A stretch of 64,000 bases of DNA from an uncultured Kangiella sp. (GCA_947498625.1 CANMKR010000003.1:459899-523898); one strand, 5' to 3'. Shown: positions 1-9,688, counted from the stretch's first letter. A program made the numbers and translations. The notes: generated from the sequence alone by a model not told the origin.

Positions 1-165
1 CTACTCAATGCTTTTGAAGAAGCCATCCAAGCCGACGGTATCGCACAAGTTGAAGAGATTGAGTTGTTCCGTGCGATCTGCGAGTTTCTGGATTGTCCGC
101 TGCCGAGAATTTTAGAAAATTACAGTCAAGACGTTGCCCATAAAATTCATGGCTCAAAGCTTTAG
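1..165 (+). CDS. M48-family metalloprotease, C-terminal end (partial)
   Basis: An open frame enters from the left edge and stops with TAG at 163-165, giving the last 54 residues of a protein. The visible end holds an acidic helical segment with the pattern LFRAICEFLDCPLPRIL. This resembles the C-terminal tail that follows the protease domain in membrane-bound M48 (HtpX-like) peptidases of gammaproteobacteria, where a TerB-like helical region ends in DCP-P-L. The catalytic HExxH lies outside the window, so the family call rests on the tail alone and is tentative. Confidence 0.45.
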   Translation, partial: LLNAFEEAIQADGIAQVEEIELFRAICEFLDCPLPRILENYSQDVAHKIHGSKL

Positions 166-188
166 GTTTGAGCCACTTTCTTTCAGAT

Positions 189-2042
189 TTAATTTTTCCC
201 CAAAGTACTAGTAAACACTTCAGAAGCTAACAACGGTTTAGAAAAATAGTAACCTTGAATCACATCACAGCCCAATTTGCGCAATAACTGCAGTTGTTCA
301 TCGTTTTCAACACCCTCTGCAATTATTTCTAATCCCAATTTATGTGCTAAAGCAATAGTGGACCCTACAATTTTTTGGTCTTGCTCACTGTCTAAGATAT
401 CATCGATAAAGCTTTTATCAATTTTCATACCAGTAACGGGGAAACGCTTTAAATAGCCTAATGATGCATAACCCGTTCCATAGTCATCTATTACTAAACT
501 AAAGCCCAAATCGCTTAGACGATTTAATTTATTTAATGTTGCAGAAGCTGACTCTATAAACACACTTTCTGTGAGCTCAAGTTCTATTAAGTCTGGTGAA
601 ATATTATAATAATTAGTGATCCTTACCAGCTCTGTAACAAAGTCAGCTCTTAATAACTGGTGTGCTGATATATTGATGGCAATTGGCTTTATTAGTAACT
701 CTTTTCTTTTCCACTCGGCAATTTGTTTAGCAATAGAAATAAATAACCATTCACCAAATTTATGAACTAAAGAAAACTCTTCAGCGATGGCAATAATAAC
801 ACTAGGTTCTATAGACTGCCCTTTCGAATTGGTCCAACGGACTAACGCTTCGTACCCTACGATCGTCTTATGAGAAAGACAGACTTTAGGTTGATAGACG
901 AGGAAAAGCTCATCTGTATCAATCGCTCTACGCAGTTCAATGGCCAGTTGATTTTTATTTTGAATTTCCTGAGCAAGACCTTGATTGTAGACCTGAAACT
1001 GTTCCTTGCCTTGTGATTTAGAGCGATACATAGCAATATCAGCTGCTCTGAGTAATTCATTATAGTTTTGACCATGATCAGGATAGTGAGCAACACCAAT
1101 ACTACAACCAATATGTAACTGATCATCATTAATAGTAAAGGGTTGTTTTAGAACGCTAATTAAATTGATGCAGATGTTTTCTATATCGGACTTGCTGTAA
1201 TTACTTTTTGGCATGATTAAAAACTCATCACCACCATGTCTGCATATGACATCCTGACCGGTTAGTTGAGTTTTAAACCTAGCAGCAACCACCTTCAATA
1301 ATTCGTCACCAACGTTATGACCAAAACTATCGTTAATCAACTTAAATGAATCTAAATCAATAAATAATAATGCTTGTTGTTCAGTATCGTCATCATTAAT
1401 TCTATCATCAAAATTTTGTGCGAAAAAACCTCGGTTACTTAAGGATGTCAAAGCATCATAATTAGCCAGCTGAAATAATTTCGTCTCATTCTCAATAACG
1501 TCTTGCTCTCTTTGGCTTCGCTCATAACGAAAAAGAATGATTAAAAACACCGTGGTTAAAATTGAGCCTAATCGATTCGTTAGATTTAACAAATCCACTT
1601 TTTCGGAGCTTAGAGTTTTGGGAAACTCCATACCATTCATTTTTAAGAGATAAAAAGTAATGCTGACCGAAAGCGCGACAAATGCATAAAACCAAACATA
1701 GTGCTTGGCTAGCAACAATCCGCTAATTAAAACCACCACCATAAACCAGGCATCATTACGATTATCGAAGCCCCCATATTCAATGTTGGCGATAATGATA
1801 ATAAATAAGAAAAAGAATAATGCGATATGGGCTGGGATTTCACTGCGGCGTTTATTTTTCAACCACCATAAACATACAAGACCGGAAAACAGACTCACTA
1901 TCAGGCTCAGCATAGTAGCGTACATTTCAAGATAATAGTAGATGATGGAAAAGGTTATCGACAAGCTCATTCCAGCTAGAATAAACAAATAAACAACTTG
2001 CACCTGTAAAATCTCAGAGAAACTGTATTGCTCTCTGCTCAT
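189..2042 (-). CDS. Membrane-anchored GGDEF-EAL protein (c-di-GMP turnover)
   Basis: The N-terminus has about six hydrophobic segments (residues ~15-170) with no recognised sensor domain. A GGDEF domain follows with an intact HGGDEF signature near residues 269-274, then a C-terminal EAL domain with YEALVRW near 397-403. The later EAL motifs ELTES, DDYGTGYASL, KIDKSFI and EGVE are all present, so both diguanylate cyclase and phosphodiesterase activity are possible. The inhibitory site five residues before GGDEF reads TGQD instead of RxxD. I chose the ATG at 2042; an in-frame TTG at 2063 would add seven residues, and neither has a strong ribosome binding site. The gene stands alone, convergent with the upstream protease gene. 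Confidence 0.9.
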   Translation of the reverse strand: MSREQYSFSEILQVQVVYLFILAGMSLSITFSIIYYYLEMYATMLSLIVSLFSGLVCLWWLKNKRRSEIPAHIALFFFLFIIIIANIEYGGFDNRNDAWFMVVVLISGLLLAKHYVWFYAFVALSVSITFYLLKMNGMEFPKTLSSEKVDLLNLTNRLGSILTTVFLIILFRYERSQREQDVIENETKLFQLANYDALTSLSNRGFFAQNFDDRINDDDTEQQALLFIDLDSFKLINDSFGHNVGDELLKVVAARFKTQLTGQDVICRHGGDEFLIMPKSNYSKSDIENICINLISVLKQPFTINDDQLHIGCSIGVAHYPDHGQNYNELLRAADIAMYRSKSQGKEQFQVYNQGLAQEIQNKNQLAIELRRAIDTDELFLVYQPKVCLSHKTIVGYEALVRWTNSKGQSIEPSVIIAIAEEFSLVHKFGEWLFISIAKQIAEWKRKELLIKPIAINISAHQLLRADFVTELVRITNYYNISPDLIELELTESVFIESASATLNKLNRLSDLGFSLVIDDYGTGYASLGYLKRFPVTGMKIDKSFIDDILDSEQDQKIVGSTIALAHKLGLEIIAEGVENDEQLQLLRKLGCDVIQGYYFSKPLLASEVFTSTLGKN

Positions 2043-2119
2043 ATTACAACGAGCCGATTCCAACAGTGCCGCTTTATGACGTTTGAGCGAGTCTAGTATT
2101 TTACTACCCTACTATTTAG

Positions 2120-3616
2120 TTAATTCCAATAAGGGTTTTGTTCAAATGCTTCCACCCTTAGTGTTTTTAAGGTTTGCAAGATTTCCTGTTCAGTGCTTTC
2201 TAAAACTTCATCCTGCTGCTCAATGCTGGCCAGTGTTTCTCTGACAAAATCCAACTGTTTAAACAGCTCGATATTTGCCACTAAATCTACCCAGTTCTGG
2301 CGAAATTTGACGCGCTTTTTACTGTCAAACAAACTGCCAAAAAACAAACCAATATCCAATGTTCTATAAAGTTTTGGCAAATAGCTAACATAAACTTCGT
2401 CAACTAACTCTTCTTTCGGTTTTAAAAGACGGGTGATATCCAGCATCTGATGTTGTAACTGCTTAATCGCAAATGGAAAGATTTCTCTTTCCAGTTTATT
2501 TTTAAGCGGTTCTTTAATCTCTTCGCGCCATTCTTTTAGATATAACCAGCGACTAAAATGTAACAGCTTTAAATTGTAACTCGAAGTAGCCAAGTAATTT
2601 CTAAATTCGCTAGATTCTCTATCGAATTGCTCTTGCAGCTCTTGCTCTTTTGATTCTAGCGAGTCATAGGCAAAGCCGTAGATTTTAGCATTTGCCAACC
2701 AATTTAAACGCAATGCTATCGATTGAACTTTACTGAAATTCTGAGTAACTTCCCGCCAATCAGCCCTAACTTCCGCTAAAGAATGTCTGGGTATCAAAGG
2801 CGCAAATACGGAATACATATGCTGCATATACATGAGGGCGCGATTGAGTTGTAAAAAGTACTCGATATTCGATTCGCGCTTAATCATTTTGATGTAGTGC
2901 TGCCAATGGGCGAAACCGTAGTGAGCAATAGTTTCAAAAGCACCCTCAGCAGGAGATTTTGCCGTTAAAGGCACTACATCCAGCCGGTTCAAGAAAGGCG
3001 TTTTTTCAGAGCTTAAGCGATAGCCGCGTTCAGCTTTACTTTCAGCAGACAAAACTAACTCAAAATTTTCAATGAGCTTTTTACTCAATGCAAATAGATC
3101 TTTCGCCTGACCAGACTTAAGCTCTAACTCAACCTCACAAATAGTGTTGGATTCCGACTTGTGGCTAATCTCACCTGAATCTAATGCAATTTCAATTTGA
3201 GAATCAGCTAATTCAACCAGCGCAAACTCGCGACTAAAGTCGGTTCTAAACAAAGGTCTTAAATTACCATCTTCATCCTGTGCTTCTTCAAGCAGTATCT
3301 GTAAATAGGGATCTTCAACTTTACTGAGATCAAGATTAGCATTGGAGATCTCAGTTTCAGACTCATTGCGCTGATAAAGCCCCCCGACTACTCGACCTTC
3401 AGACTTAACTGATTGAATATATGTTTCGCCAGCACGGCGAATTCTTAAACCTATTTTTAATTCTCTAAGCTTATGGCTTTCAGTATCATAATAAGTATTT
3501 ACTAAATCACTTTGCTGCCATTCCACGGTTTTCCCAAGCTCGTCACTAAACCATTGTTTTATAACACTTAGCTGCTCAGATTTTGCCGCTAGCTTCATTT
3601 CTAATTCTACTGACAT
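2120..3616 (-). CDS. CYTH-CHAD domain inorganic triphosphatase (YgiF-like)
   Basis: The protein opens with ELEMK, the ExExK signature of the CYTH (triphosphate tunnel) fold, and the CYTH domain fills roughly residues 1-200. The second half is a helical CHAD domain rich in Arg, Lys and His, a module known to bind polyphosphate. E. coli YgiF of the same architecture hydrolyses inorganic triphosphate; at 498 residues this one is somewhat longer. It is divergent from the DUF47-Pit phosphate uptake pair 180 bases away, which fits a role in phosphate or polyphosphate metabolism. The physiological substrate cannot be read from sequence. Confidence 0.88.
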   Translation of the reverse strand: MSVELEMKLAAKSEQLSVIKQWFSDELGKTVEWQQSDLVNTYYDTESHKLRELKIGLRIRRAGETYIQSVKSEGRVVGGLYQRNESETEISNANLDLSKVEDPYLQILLEEAQDEDGNLRPLFRTDFSREFALVELADSQIEIALDSGEISHKSESNTICEVELELKSGQAKDLFALSKKLIENFELVLSAESKAERGYRLSSEKTPFLNRLDVVPLTAKSPAEGAFETIAHYGFAHWQHYIKMIKRESNIEYFLQLNRALMYMQHMYSVFAPLIPRHSLAEVRADWREVTQNFSKVQSIALRLNWLANAKIYGFAYDSLESKEQELQEQFDRESSEFRNYLATSSYNLKLLHFSRWLYLKEWREEIKEPLKNKLEREIFPFAIKQLQHQMLDITRLLKPKEELVDEVYVSYLPKLYRTLDIGLFFGSLFDSKKRVKFRQNWVDLVANIELFKQLDFVRETLASIEQQDEVLESTEQEILQTLKTLRVEAFEQNPYWN

Positions 3617-3796
3617 TGATTACCTGAAACTGATATCAAAGACTGTCTTTTCAGCAGTTTACCCTGCAAATCAATAAGTTACCAATTTAATTAGTCCCAA
3701 AAACAGTAGCTTAAATATCACTGGCTCGATAGAATATGCGCTTTAATTTACAACCTTAATTGGTTGGTTTGTTTACTTTTATACCTTGGGGATATT

Positions 3797-4471
3797 ATGG
3801 CTAATTCTATTTTAGATTTATTTGCTTCCTCGCCTATTGCTCCTATGCAGGATCATATGGCTAAAGTTCATGAAAGTGCTTCCTTACTCAACGAATTTTT
3901 CACTGCATTGCTCAAGCAAGATTGGCAAGCAGCAGAAATCACCAGAGAAGCCATTCGTAAGCTTGAAAATGAAGCCGATGAGCTAAAGCACCAGCTCAGA
4001 ACACATTTACCAAAAGGCTTATTTTTGCCTGTAGCTCGTACCGATTTATTGGCACTACTGAGCAAGCAAGACAAGATTGCAAATATTGCTAGAGATATAT
4101 CAGGCCTGGCTTTTGCCAGAAAAATGCAGTTCCCAGAAAATGTTCACAAGCCTTTATTAGAACTAGTTGATCGTTGTATCGCCGCCTCGAAACAAGCCTT
4201 TAAAGCGATTAGTGAATTAGATGAGCTATTAGCCACCGGCTTTGGTGGACGCGAAGCAACTCTAGTCTCAGAAATGATCGAAAAACTCGACCAAATTGAA
4301 AATGATACTGATGACTTACAAAGAGCCGTCCTTAATCTAATTTTTGAACAAGAAGATGACTTGCCTCCGGTAAAAGTTATGTTTATGTACAAAGTCGTCC
4401 AAAAAATTGGTGACCTAGCTGACTGCGCACAGCAAGTTGGTTCTCGCCTTGAAATGACCATTGCTCGCTAG
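3797..4471 (+). CDS. TIGR00153 / DUF47 (PhoU-like) protein, Pit accessory
   Basis: A helical protein of 224 residues beginning MANSILDLFASSPIAPMQDH, typical of the TIGR00153 branch of DUF47, distant relatives of PhoU. These are usually encoded directly before a Pit phosphate transporter and are thought to control it. Here the stop lies 9 bases before the transporter start, so the two are almost certainly co-transcribed. The frame is open upstream to 3764, but the ATG at 3797 has a GGGGA ribosome binding site at the right distance and gives the family's usual length. No catalytic motif is expected. Confidence 0.9.
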   Translation: MANSILDLFASSPIAPMQDHMAKVHESASLLNEFFTALLKQDWQAAEITREAIRKLENEADELKHQLRTHLPKGLFLPVARTDLLALLSKQDKIANIARDISGLAFARKMQFPENVHKPLLELVDRCIAASKQAFKAISELDELLATGFGGREATLVSEMIEKLDQIENDTDDLQRAVLNLIFEQEDDLPPVKVMFMYKVVQKIGDLADCAQQVGSRLEMTIAR

Positions 4472-4480
4472 GAGAAGATC

Positions 4481-5758
4481 ATGGATTTTTTAATTCAAAA
4501 TGCAGATACCATTATATGGCTAGCCGTAGCTTTTGGCTTTTTAATGGCTTTCGGTATTGGTGCAAATGACGTTGCCAACGCCATGGGAACTTCTGTTGGT
4601 GCTAAAGCGCTAACTTTAAAGCAGGCAATTATTGTTGCTGCTATCTTCGAATTTGCCGGTGCTTATTTAGCAGGTGGCGAAGTCACTAAAACCGTTCGTA
4701 AAGGTATTATTGACCCGGACTTTTTTGCTGGAACGCCCGAGCTGATGGTCTACGGTATGATGGCTGCGCTGTTAGCTGCTGGTATCTGGTTATTAATCGC
4801 GTCGCGCATGGGTTGGCCGGTATCAACCACTCACTCTATTGTTGGTGCCATCGTTGGTTTCGCGGCAGTAGGTGTCAGCGTTGATGCGGTAAGCTGGGGC
4901 AAAGTAGGCTCTATCGTTGGTTCTTGGGTAGTCACGCCAATGTTAGCAGGTGTCATTTCTTTCTTATTAGTCTTGAGCGTTCAAAAGCTCATATTGAATA
5001 CCGATGATCCTTTCAAAAATGCTAAGCGCTATGTGCCATTTTATATGTTCCTAGCCGGTTTTGTAATTTCGTTAGTTACCATCATGAAAGGCTTAAAACA
5101 CTTATTCAAAGACGAAGGCATCAAACTGTCTATGGCTGAAACCTATGGCTACGCAGTATTAGTTGGGATGATCATTGCTGTCATTGGCGCGGCAGTTATC
5201 AGCAGGATTAAGCTGGATGTCTCTGGAGATAAAGATTACAACTTTGCTTCAGTAGAAAAAGTATTTGCCGTATTAATGATCGTTACTGCTTGTGGCATGG
5301 CATTTGCTCACGGTTCGAATGATGTTGCCAATGCGATTGGACCTTTAGCCGCAGTTGTCAGCATTATTCAAAATGAAGGTGCTATTACTGCTAAGTCTGG
5401 TGTACCCAATTATGTACTATTAATCGGTGCTATCGGTATCGTTATCGGTTTGATTGTATTGGGTAGCCGAGTGATGAAAACTATTGGTACTAAAATCACT
5501 CACCTGACGCCTAGCCGTGGTTTCGCGGCAGAGTTAGCTGCAGCTTCGACAGTAATTATCGCCTCTGGTGCTGGCTTACCTATTTCCACTACCCAAACTC
5601 TTGTGGGTGCGGTTTTAGGTGTCGGTATTGCTCGTGGTATCGCAGCTCTTAACCTTAATGTGGTAAGAAATATCTTCGTATCTTGGGTCGTAACGCTTCC
5701 AGCGGGCGCCTTCTTGTCGATTATTTTCTTCTACCTATTCAAAGCTATCTTTAGTTAA
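4481..5758 (+). CDS. Inorganic phosphate transporter, PiT family
   Basis: A protein of 425 residues with about ten membrane spans and two copies of the PiT signature in inverted halves: GANDVANAMGTSVGAKALT near residue 27 and AHGSNDVANAIGPLAAV near residue 275. The motifs PVSTTHS and PISTTQT in matching positions are also diagnostic. It should import phosphate, as neutral metal phosphate or by cation symport, across the inner membrane. An AGGAG site precedes the ATG. It is the second gene of a pair with the DUF47 protein and is divergent from the CYTH-CHAD triphosphatase. No convincing PHO box was found upstream of the pair. Confidence 0.95.
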   Translation: MDFLIQNADTIIWLAVAFGFLMAFGIGANDVANAMGTSVGAKALTLKQAIIVAAIFEFAGAYLAGGEVTKTVRKGIIDPDFFAGTPELMVYGMMAALLAAGIWLLIASRMGWPVSTTHSIVGAIVGFAAVGVSVDAVSWGKVGSIVGSWVVTPMLAGVISFLLVLSVQKLILNTDDPFKNAKRYVPFYMFLAGFVISLVTIMKGLKHLFKDEGIKLSMAETYGYAVLVGMIIAVIGAAVISRIKLDVSGDKDYNFASVEKVFAVLMIVTACGMAFAHGSNDVANAIGPLAAVVSIIQNEGAITAKSGVPNYVLLIGAIGIVIGLIVLGSRVMKTIGTKITHLTPSRGFAAELAAASTVIIASGAGLPISTTQTLVGAVLGVGIARGIAALNLNVVRNIFVSWVVTLPAGAFLSIIFFYLFKAIFS

Positions 5759-5799
5759 GGTAAGAGTTAAACGAATAATTATTCGTCAACTGGTTCAAA

Positions 5800-5825
5800 A
5801 GGTGGTCAGTCTAGTCTGATCACCT
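5800..5825 (+). terminator. Hairpin after the phosphate transporter gene
   Basis: A 10-bp stem (one G-U wobble) closes a six-base loop about 40 bases after the transporter stop codon. It is followed by CTTCCCCCC rather than a clean T-run, so it may end or stabilise the transcript, but it is not a textbook intrinsic terminator. A 14-base palindrome at 5773-5786 lies just before it. Confidence 0.4.
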
Positions 5826-5900
5826 CTTCCCCCCACTTACGAGCTGCACTATAATCTAGCCCTTATTTATATTTGAGTTATCTCAACAAGGTACTTCTTT

Positions 5901-6491
5901 ATGCCTCGTTTTTTACTATTTTTTATCGTCACCAGTTCGCTTTTATTGAGTAGCAATATCAGCCTAGCGGCGGCTAACGAAACTACAGGCACTTTTGTAT
6001 CAGATGAAATCGGCGTTACCATGCGTAGCGGCCCAACTAATCGCTATCGAGTGGTTGGCAGCTTACGCGCTGGCACCCCTATTACCGTACTACAGCAAGA
6101 TGCTGACAATGATTCAACACAAGTAAGAACACTTGATGGCACAAGTACCGGCTGGATAAAAACAGAATACGTCAGCAATAAAGCCACCGTACTTGCTCAA
6201 TACCAAAATTTGCAAACTGAAACATCTAAATTACAAAGCCAAGTGGTGCGCTTAAAGCAAGATTTAAACGATAAAAATGCCATCACCAAACAAAACGAAG
6301 AGTTACAACTAAAAGTGTCAGAACTTGAAAACCAAGTAGATCAGCTGTCACAAAAAGCCGGCTTGCAAAAATCTCGTTTCCGCAAAGATGTTTTTTATGC
6401 CGGTGCCTTAACCGTATTCATCAGCATGTTGATTGCTTGGTTAATTACCCGAACTATTTATAGCCGTCGCCAAAGTTCTGGCTGGCGTTAA
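5901..6491 (+). CDS. TIGR04211-type SH3 domain membrane protein (YgiM-like)
   Basis: The order is an N-terminal signal peptide ending near AAAN, a bacterial SH3 domain (about residues 30-95, with the typical MRSGPTNRYRVVGSLRAGTPITVL pattern split by turns), a heptad-rich coiled coil (about 95-155), and one C-terminal membrane span followed by Arg-rich residues. This is the arrangement of E. coli YgiM and TIGR04211 proteins. The SH3 and coiled coil would face the periplasm, anchored at the C-terminus, and the SH3 fold suggests peptidoglycan or protein binding. In E. coli ygiM is beside cca, whereas here cca is 8 kb away. The precise role is unknown. Confidence 0.85.
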   Translation: MPRFLLFFIVTSSLLLSSNISLAAANETTGTFVSDEIGVTMRSGPTNRYRVVGSLRAGTPITVLQQDADNDSTQVRTLDGTSTGWIKTEYVSNKATVLAQYQNLQTETSKLQSQVVRLKQDLNDKNAITKQNEELQLKVSELENQVDQLSQKAGLQKSRFRKDVFYAGALTVFISMLIAWLITRTIYSRRQSSGWR

Positions 6492-6517
6492 TACGCATTT
6501 ACTAAAGAGTTTTATTT

Positions 6518-9500
6518 ATGTTTAAAGCGAGTCAAATTCTTAATCAAGAAGCTCTAAGCTTGGAGCAATGGAACAGCATCATTACCGACAACTATCAGGT
6601 TGATGAGTCGAGCTATTTAGAAGAATTACTAGAATTAGCCACCCCGGATCAAAACACCATTAACCAGATTACAGCCAAGGCTTCAAAACTGGTTGAAGAA
6701 ATTCGCGCCAGTGGTCGCTCTAAAGAAGGGGTTGAAGCTTTTTTACAACAATACAGCTTAAGCACCAAAGAAGGCGTTATTCTGATGTGTTTGGCAGAAG
6801 CTTTATTACGCATTCCTGATTCAAAAGTCGCCAACTCTTTAATTCGAGACAAACTGAGCGAAGCTGATTGGAAAAAACATTCTGGCGAAAGCGAATCGAT
6901 GCTGGTAAACGCTTCTACTTGGGGCTTGATGCTTACCGGTAAAATTGTTGATGTAGATCAGGATGGTGATGGCAAACCCGACACCATGCTTGGCGGTTTG
7001 GTGGCAAAATTTGGTGAGCCCGTTATTCGCAATGCGATGAATCAAGCCATGAAAATCATGGGGCGTCAGTTTGTATTGGGACGTACCATTGAAGAAGCGA
7101 TGAAGCGCGGCAGTAAAAGTGTGGCCAAAGGCTACACCCACTCATTTGATATGTTGGGTGAAGCAGCCTTCACAGCTGAAGATGCGCGTAAATATTTTGA
7201 AGCTTATTCAAAGGCCATTAGCGAGATTGGCGCAGCAAAAACACAAGATGGTCAATTAGCTCCAAGTATTTCAATTAAGCTCTCTGCATTACACCCTCGT
7301 TATGAAGTGGCGCAAAAAGAACGTGTGCTGACCGAGATGGTTTCCACCGTAAAAACTCTAGCTAAGCAAGCTCGTGATTTAGATGTAGCCATTACCATTG
7401 ATGCTGAAGAAGCCGATCGCTTAGAACTATCTTTAGAAATTTTTGAAGCGGTTTTTGATTCTGATATCTGCCGAGGCTGGGATGGTTTTGGCATGGTGGT
7501 ACAAGCGTATTCAAAGCGCGCTTTACCAGTCTTAGGTTGGCTTGATGCTTTATCCCAAAAGCACAGTCGTCGTATCCCGCTTCGCCTAGTAAAAGGCGCT
7601 TATTGGGATTCTGAAGTCAAATGGTCGCAACAAGGCGGCTTTAGCAACTATCCAGTTTACACACGTAAAGCGGCAACGGATGTTTCTTATCTGGCTTGCG
7701 CTAAGTTTATTTTAAGTGCTGAGTCTAGCTTTTATCCTCAGTTTGCAACCCACAACGCCCAGACTGTATTTAGTATTATGGATATGGCTGGTGACCGGCG
7801 TGACTTTGAGTTCCAACGTCTACACGGCATGGGCGAAGTTTTATACGATCTAATTTTAGAACAGTATGAGGGGCTTCGTTGTAGAATTTATGCGCCTGTC
7901 GGCAACCATAAAGATCTACTCCCTTACTTGGTTCGTCGCTTATTAGAAAATGGTGCTAACACTTCATTTGTACATCAGCTGGTGGATAAAAATACTCCTG
8001 TTATAGATCTAGTGGAGCACCCTTCGGTTATCTTAAAAGCCTACCCGACATTGCATAATAATCGTATTCCATTGCCCCCAGAAATTTATGCCAAAGAAGG
8101 TCAAAGAGCTCGCACAAACTCTGCCGGAACCAACTTACATATTAATAGCGAAATTGAACCCTTTATGGCTAAAGTTGCTTCCCATCTTGATAAGCAGTGG
8201 CATGCTAAGCCATTAGTTGGTGGTAAAGCTATCAGCAGCAGCGAAGAGAAAGTTTTTTGCCCTTATGACCAATCTCACTTGATTGGCACTAAGCATGGTT
8301 GTGATGCTGAGCAAGCATTAAAGGCTCTAACGATTGCAAAAGAAAATTTTATCGCTTGGGATATGACCCCAGCTGAAAAGCGCGCTGATATTCTTGATAC
8401 CATTGCTGATTTGTTTGAGCAAAACAAACACGAGTTGATAGCGCTTTGTAGTCGTGACGGCGGTAAGACTATGCAAGATGGTATTGACGAAGTGCGTGAA
8501 GCCGTCGATTTCTGCCGTTACTATGCGAATCGAGCGCGCCAAGACTTTGGCCAAGAAACCTCTTTGCCAGGACCTACTGGCGAGTCAAACGATCTGTATT
8601 TACAGGGTCGTGGTGTATTTGCTTGTATTAGTCCTTGGAATTTCCCGCTAGCTATTTTCACTGGCCAAGTGGTTGCTGCTCTAGTGGCGGGTAATACGGT
8701 ATTAGCAAAACCTGCAGATCAAACCTCCATAGTGGCGCACCGCGCCATTGAGTTGATGCACGAAGCAGGTATTCCAAAAAATGTTTTACACTTTGTGCCT
8801 TGTCGTGGTTCAACTTTCGGCAAAACCGTATTGTCGGATCCAAGAATTGCAGGCGTGGCCTTTACCGGTTCAACTGATACTGCGCACGTCATTAATCGAA
8901 CTTTAGCAGCGCGAGATAGTGTTATTGCGCCATTGATTGCAGAAACAGGCGGTCAAAATGCCATGATAGTCGATAGCTCAGCCTTACCTGAGCAAGTGAT
9001 TGCGGATGTGGTTCAATCGGCCTTTACCAGTGCTGGTCAACGTTGCTCGGCTTTGCGTTTGTTATACGTCCAAGAAGAAATAGCACCAAGAATTATAGAA
9101 GTCTTATCAGGCGCTATGCAGGAATTAAAAGTCGGTGATCCCACCTTATTGAAAACTGACTTAGGCCCTGTCATTGACCAAGCAGCGCAAGAAGAATTAA
9201 TGAGCCATGTGGATGAATTAAAAGCTGCTGGTAAGTTAATCGCAGAAACTCCAATGCCAGAAGGTTTAGCCGACGGTCACTTTATTGCACCAAGCGCTTT
9301 TAAAATCGACTCTATCAATGATCTGACTCAAGAATGGTTCGGCCCAGTACTGCACCTTGTGACCTACAAAGCCAAAGAGCTTGATAAGGTGATTGCTGAA
9401 ATCAACGACTACGGTTATGGCTTAACATTGGGTATCCATTCGCGTAATGAAAAAACTGCCACCTATATCGATAAGCGAGTGCGTGTTGGTAACGTTTATA

Positions 9501-9688
9501 TTAATCGCAACATGATTGGTGCGACGGTTGGTGTGCAACCATTTGGTGGTCAAGGCTTGTCCGGTACCGGCCCTAAAGCTGGTGGTCCGCACTACTTGCA
9601 TCGTTTTGCGACCGAGCATACTCGTACCAACAATACTGCCGCCATTGGCGGTAATGCGACCCTGTTATCTTTAGGCGATGACGAATAA
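6518..9688 (+). CDS. putA: Bifunctional proline dehydrogenase / glutamate semialdehyde dehydrogenase PutA
   Basis: PutA oxidises proline to P5C with FAD and then to glutamate with NAD. The proline dehydrogenase barrel spans about residues 190-480 (motifs DAEEADRLE, RLVKGAYWD, RLHGMGEVLY). The aldehyde dehydrogenase spans about 570-1030, with catalytic Glu809 in AETGGQN and nucleophile Cys843 in SAGQRCSALR. At 1056 residues it lacks the N-terminal ribbon-helix-helix DNA-binding domain of E. coli PutA (about 1320 residues), so it should be a catalytic enzyme without autorepressor function. It starts 26 bases after the SH3 protein stop and is closed by a strong terminator. No proline permease gene is adjacent. 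Confidence 0.97.
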   Translation: MFKASQILNQEALSLEQWNSIITDNYQVDESSYLEELLELATPDQNTINQITAKASKLVEEIRASGRSKEGVEAFLQQYSLSTKEGVILMCLAEALLRIPDSKVANSLIRDKLSEADWKKHSGESESMLVNASTWGLMLTGKIVDVDQDGDGKPDTMLGGLVAKFGEPVIRNAMNQAMKIMGRQFVLGRTIEEAMKRGSKSVAKGYTHSFDMLGEAAFTAEDARKYFEAYSKAISEIGAAKTQDGQLAPSISIKLSALHPRYEVAQKERVLTEMVSTVKTLAKQARDLDVAITIDAEEADRLELSLEIFEAVFDSDICRGWDGFGMVVQAYSKRALPVLGWLDALSQKHSRRIPLRLVKGAYWDSEVKWSQQGGFSNYPVYTRKAATDVSYLACAKFILSAESSFYPQFATHNAQTVFSIMDMAGDRRDFEFQRLHGMGEVLYDLILEQYEGLRCRIYAPVGNHKDLLPYLVRRLLENGANTSFVHQLVDKNTPVIDLVEHPSVILKAYPTLHNNRIPLPPEIYAKEGQRARTNSAGTNLHINSEIEPFMAKVASHLDKQWHAKPLVGGKAISSSEEKVFCPYDQSHLIGTKHGCDAEQALKALTIAKENFIAWDMTPAEKRADILDTIADLFEQNKHELIALCSRDGGKTMQDGIDEVREAVDFCRYYANRARQDFGQETSLPGPTGESNDLYLQGRGVFACISPWNFPLAIFTGQVVAALVAGNTVLAKPADQTSIVAHRAIELMHEAGIPKNVLHFVPCRGSTFGKTVLSDPRIAGVAFTGSTDTAHVINRTLAARDSVIAPLIAETGGQNAMIVDSSALPEQVIADVVQSAFTSAGQRCSALRLLYVQEEIAPRIIEVLSGAMQELKVGDPTLLKTDLGPVIDQAAQEELMSHVDELKAAGKLIAETPMPEGLADGHFIAPSAFKIDSINDLTQEWFGPVLHLVTYKAKELDKVIAEINDYGYGLTLGIHSRNEKTATYIDKRVRVGNVYINRNMIGATVGVQPFGGQGLSGTGPKAGGPHYLHRFATEHTRTNNTAAIGGNATLLSLGDDE

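Noticed and set aside
1705..1935. Open frame of 76 codons inside the GGDEF-EAL gene on the other strand
   Set aside because: Antisense shadow of the membrane region, with no ribosome binding site and no resemblance to a known protein. The same holds for many antisense frames in putA, dxs, glnS and the ribosomal genes.
3617..3796. PHO box before the phosphate genes
   Set aside because: A CTGTC word occurs near 3641, but the second half-site is not at the right spacing, so PhoB control is not supported.
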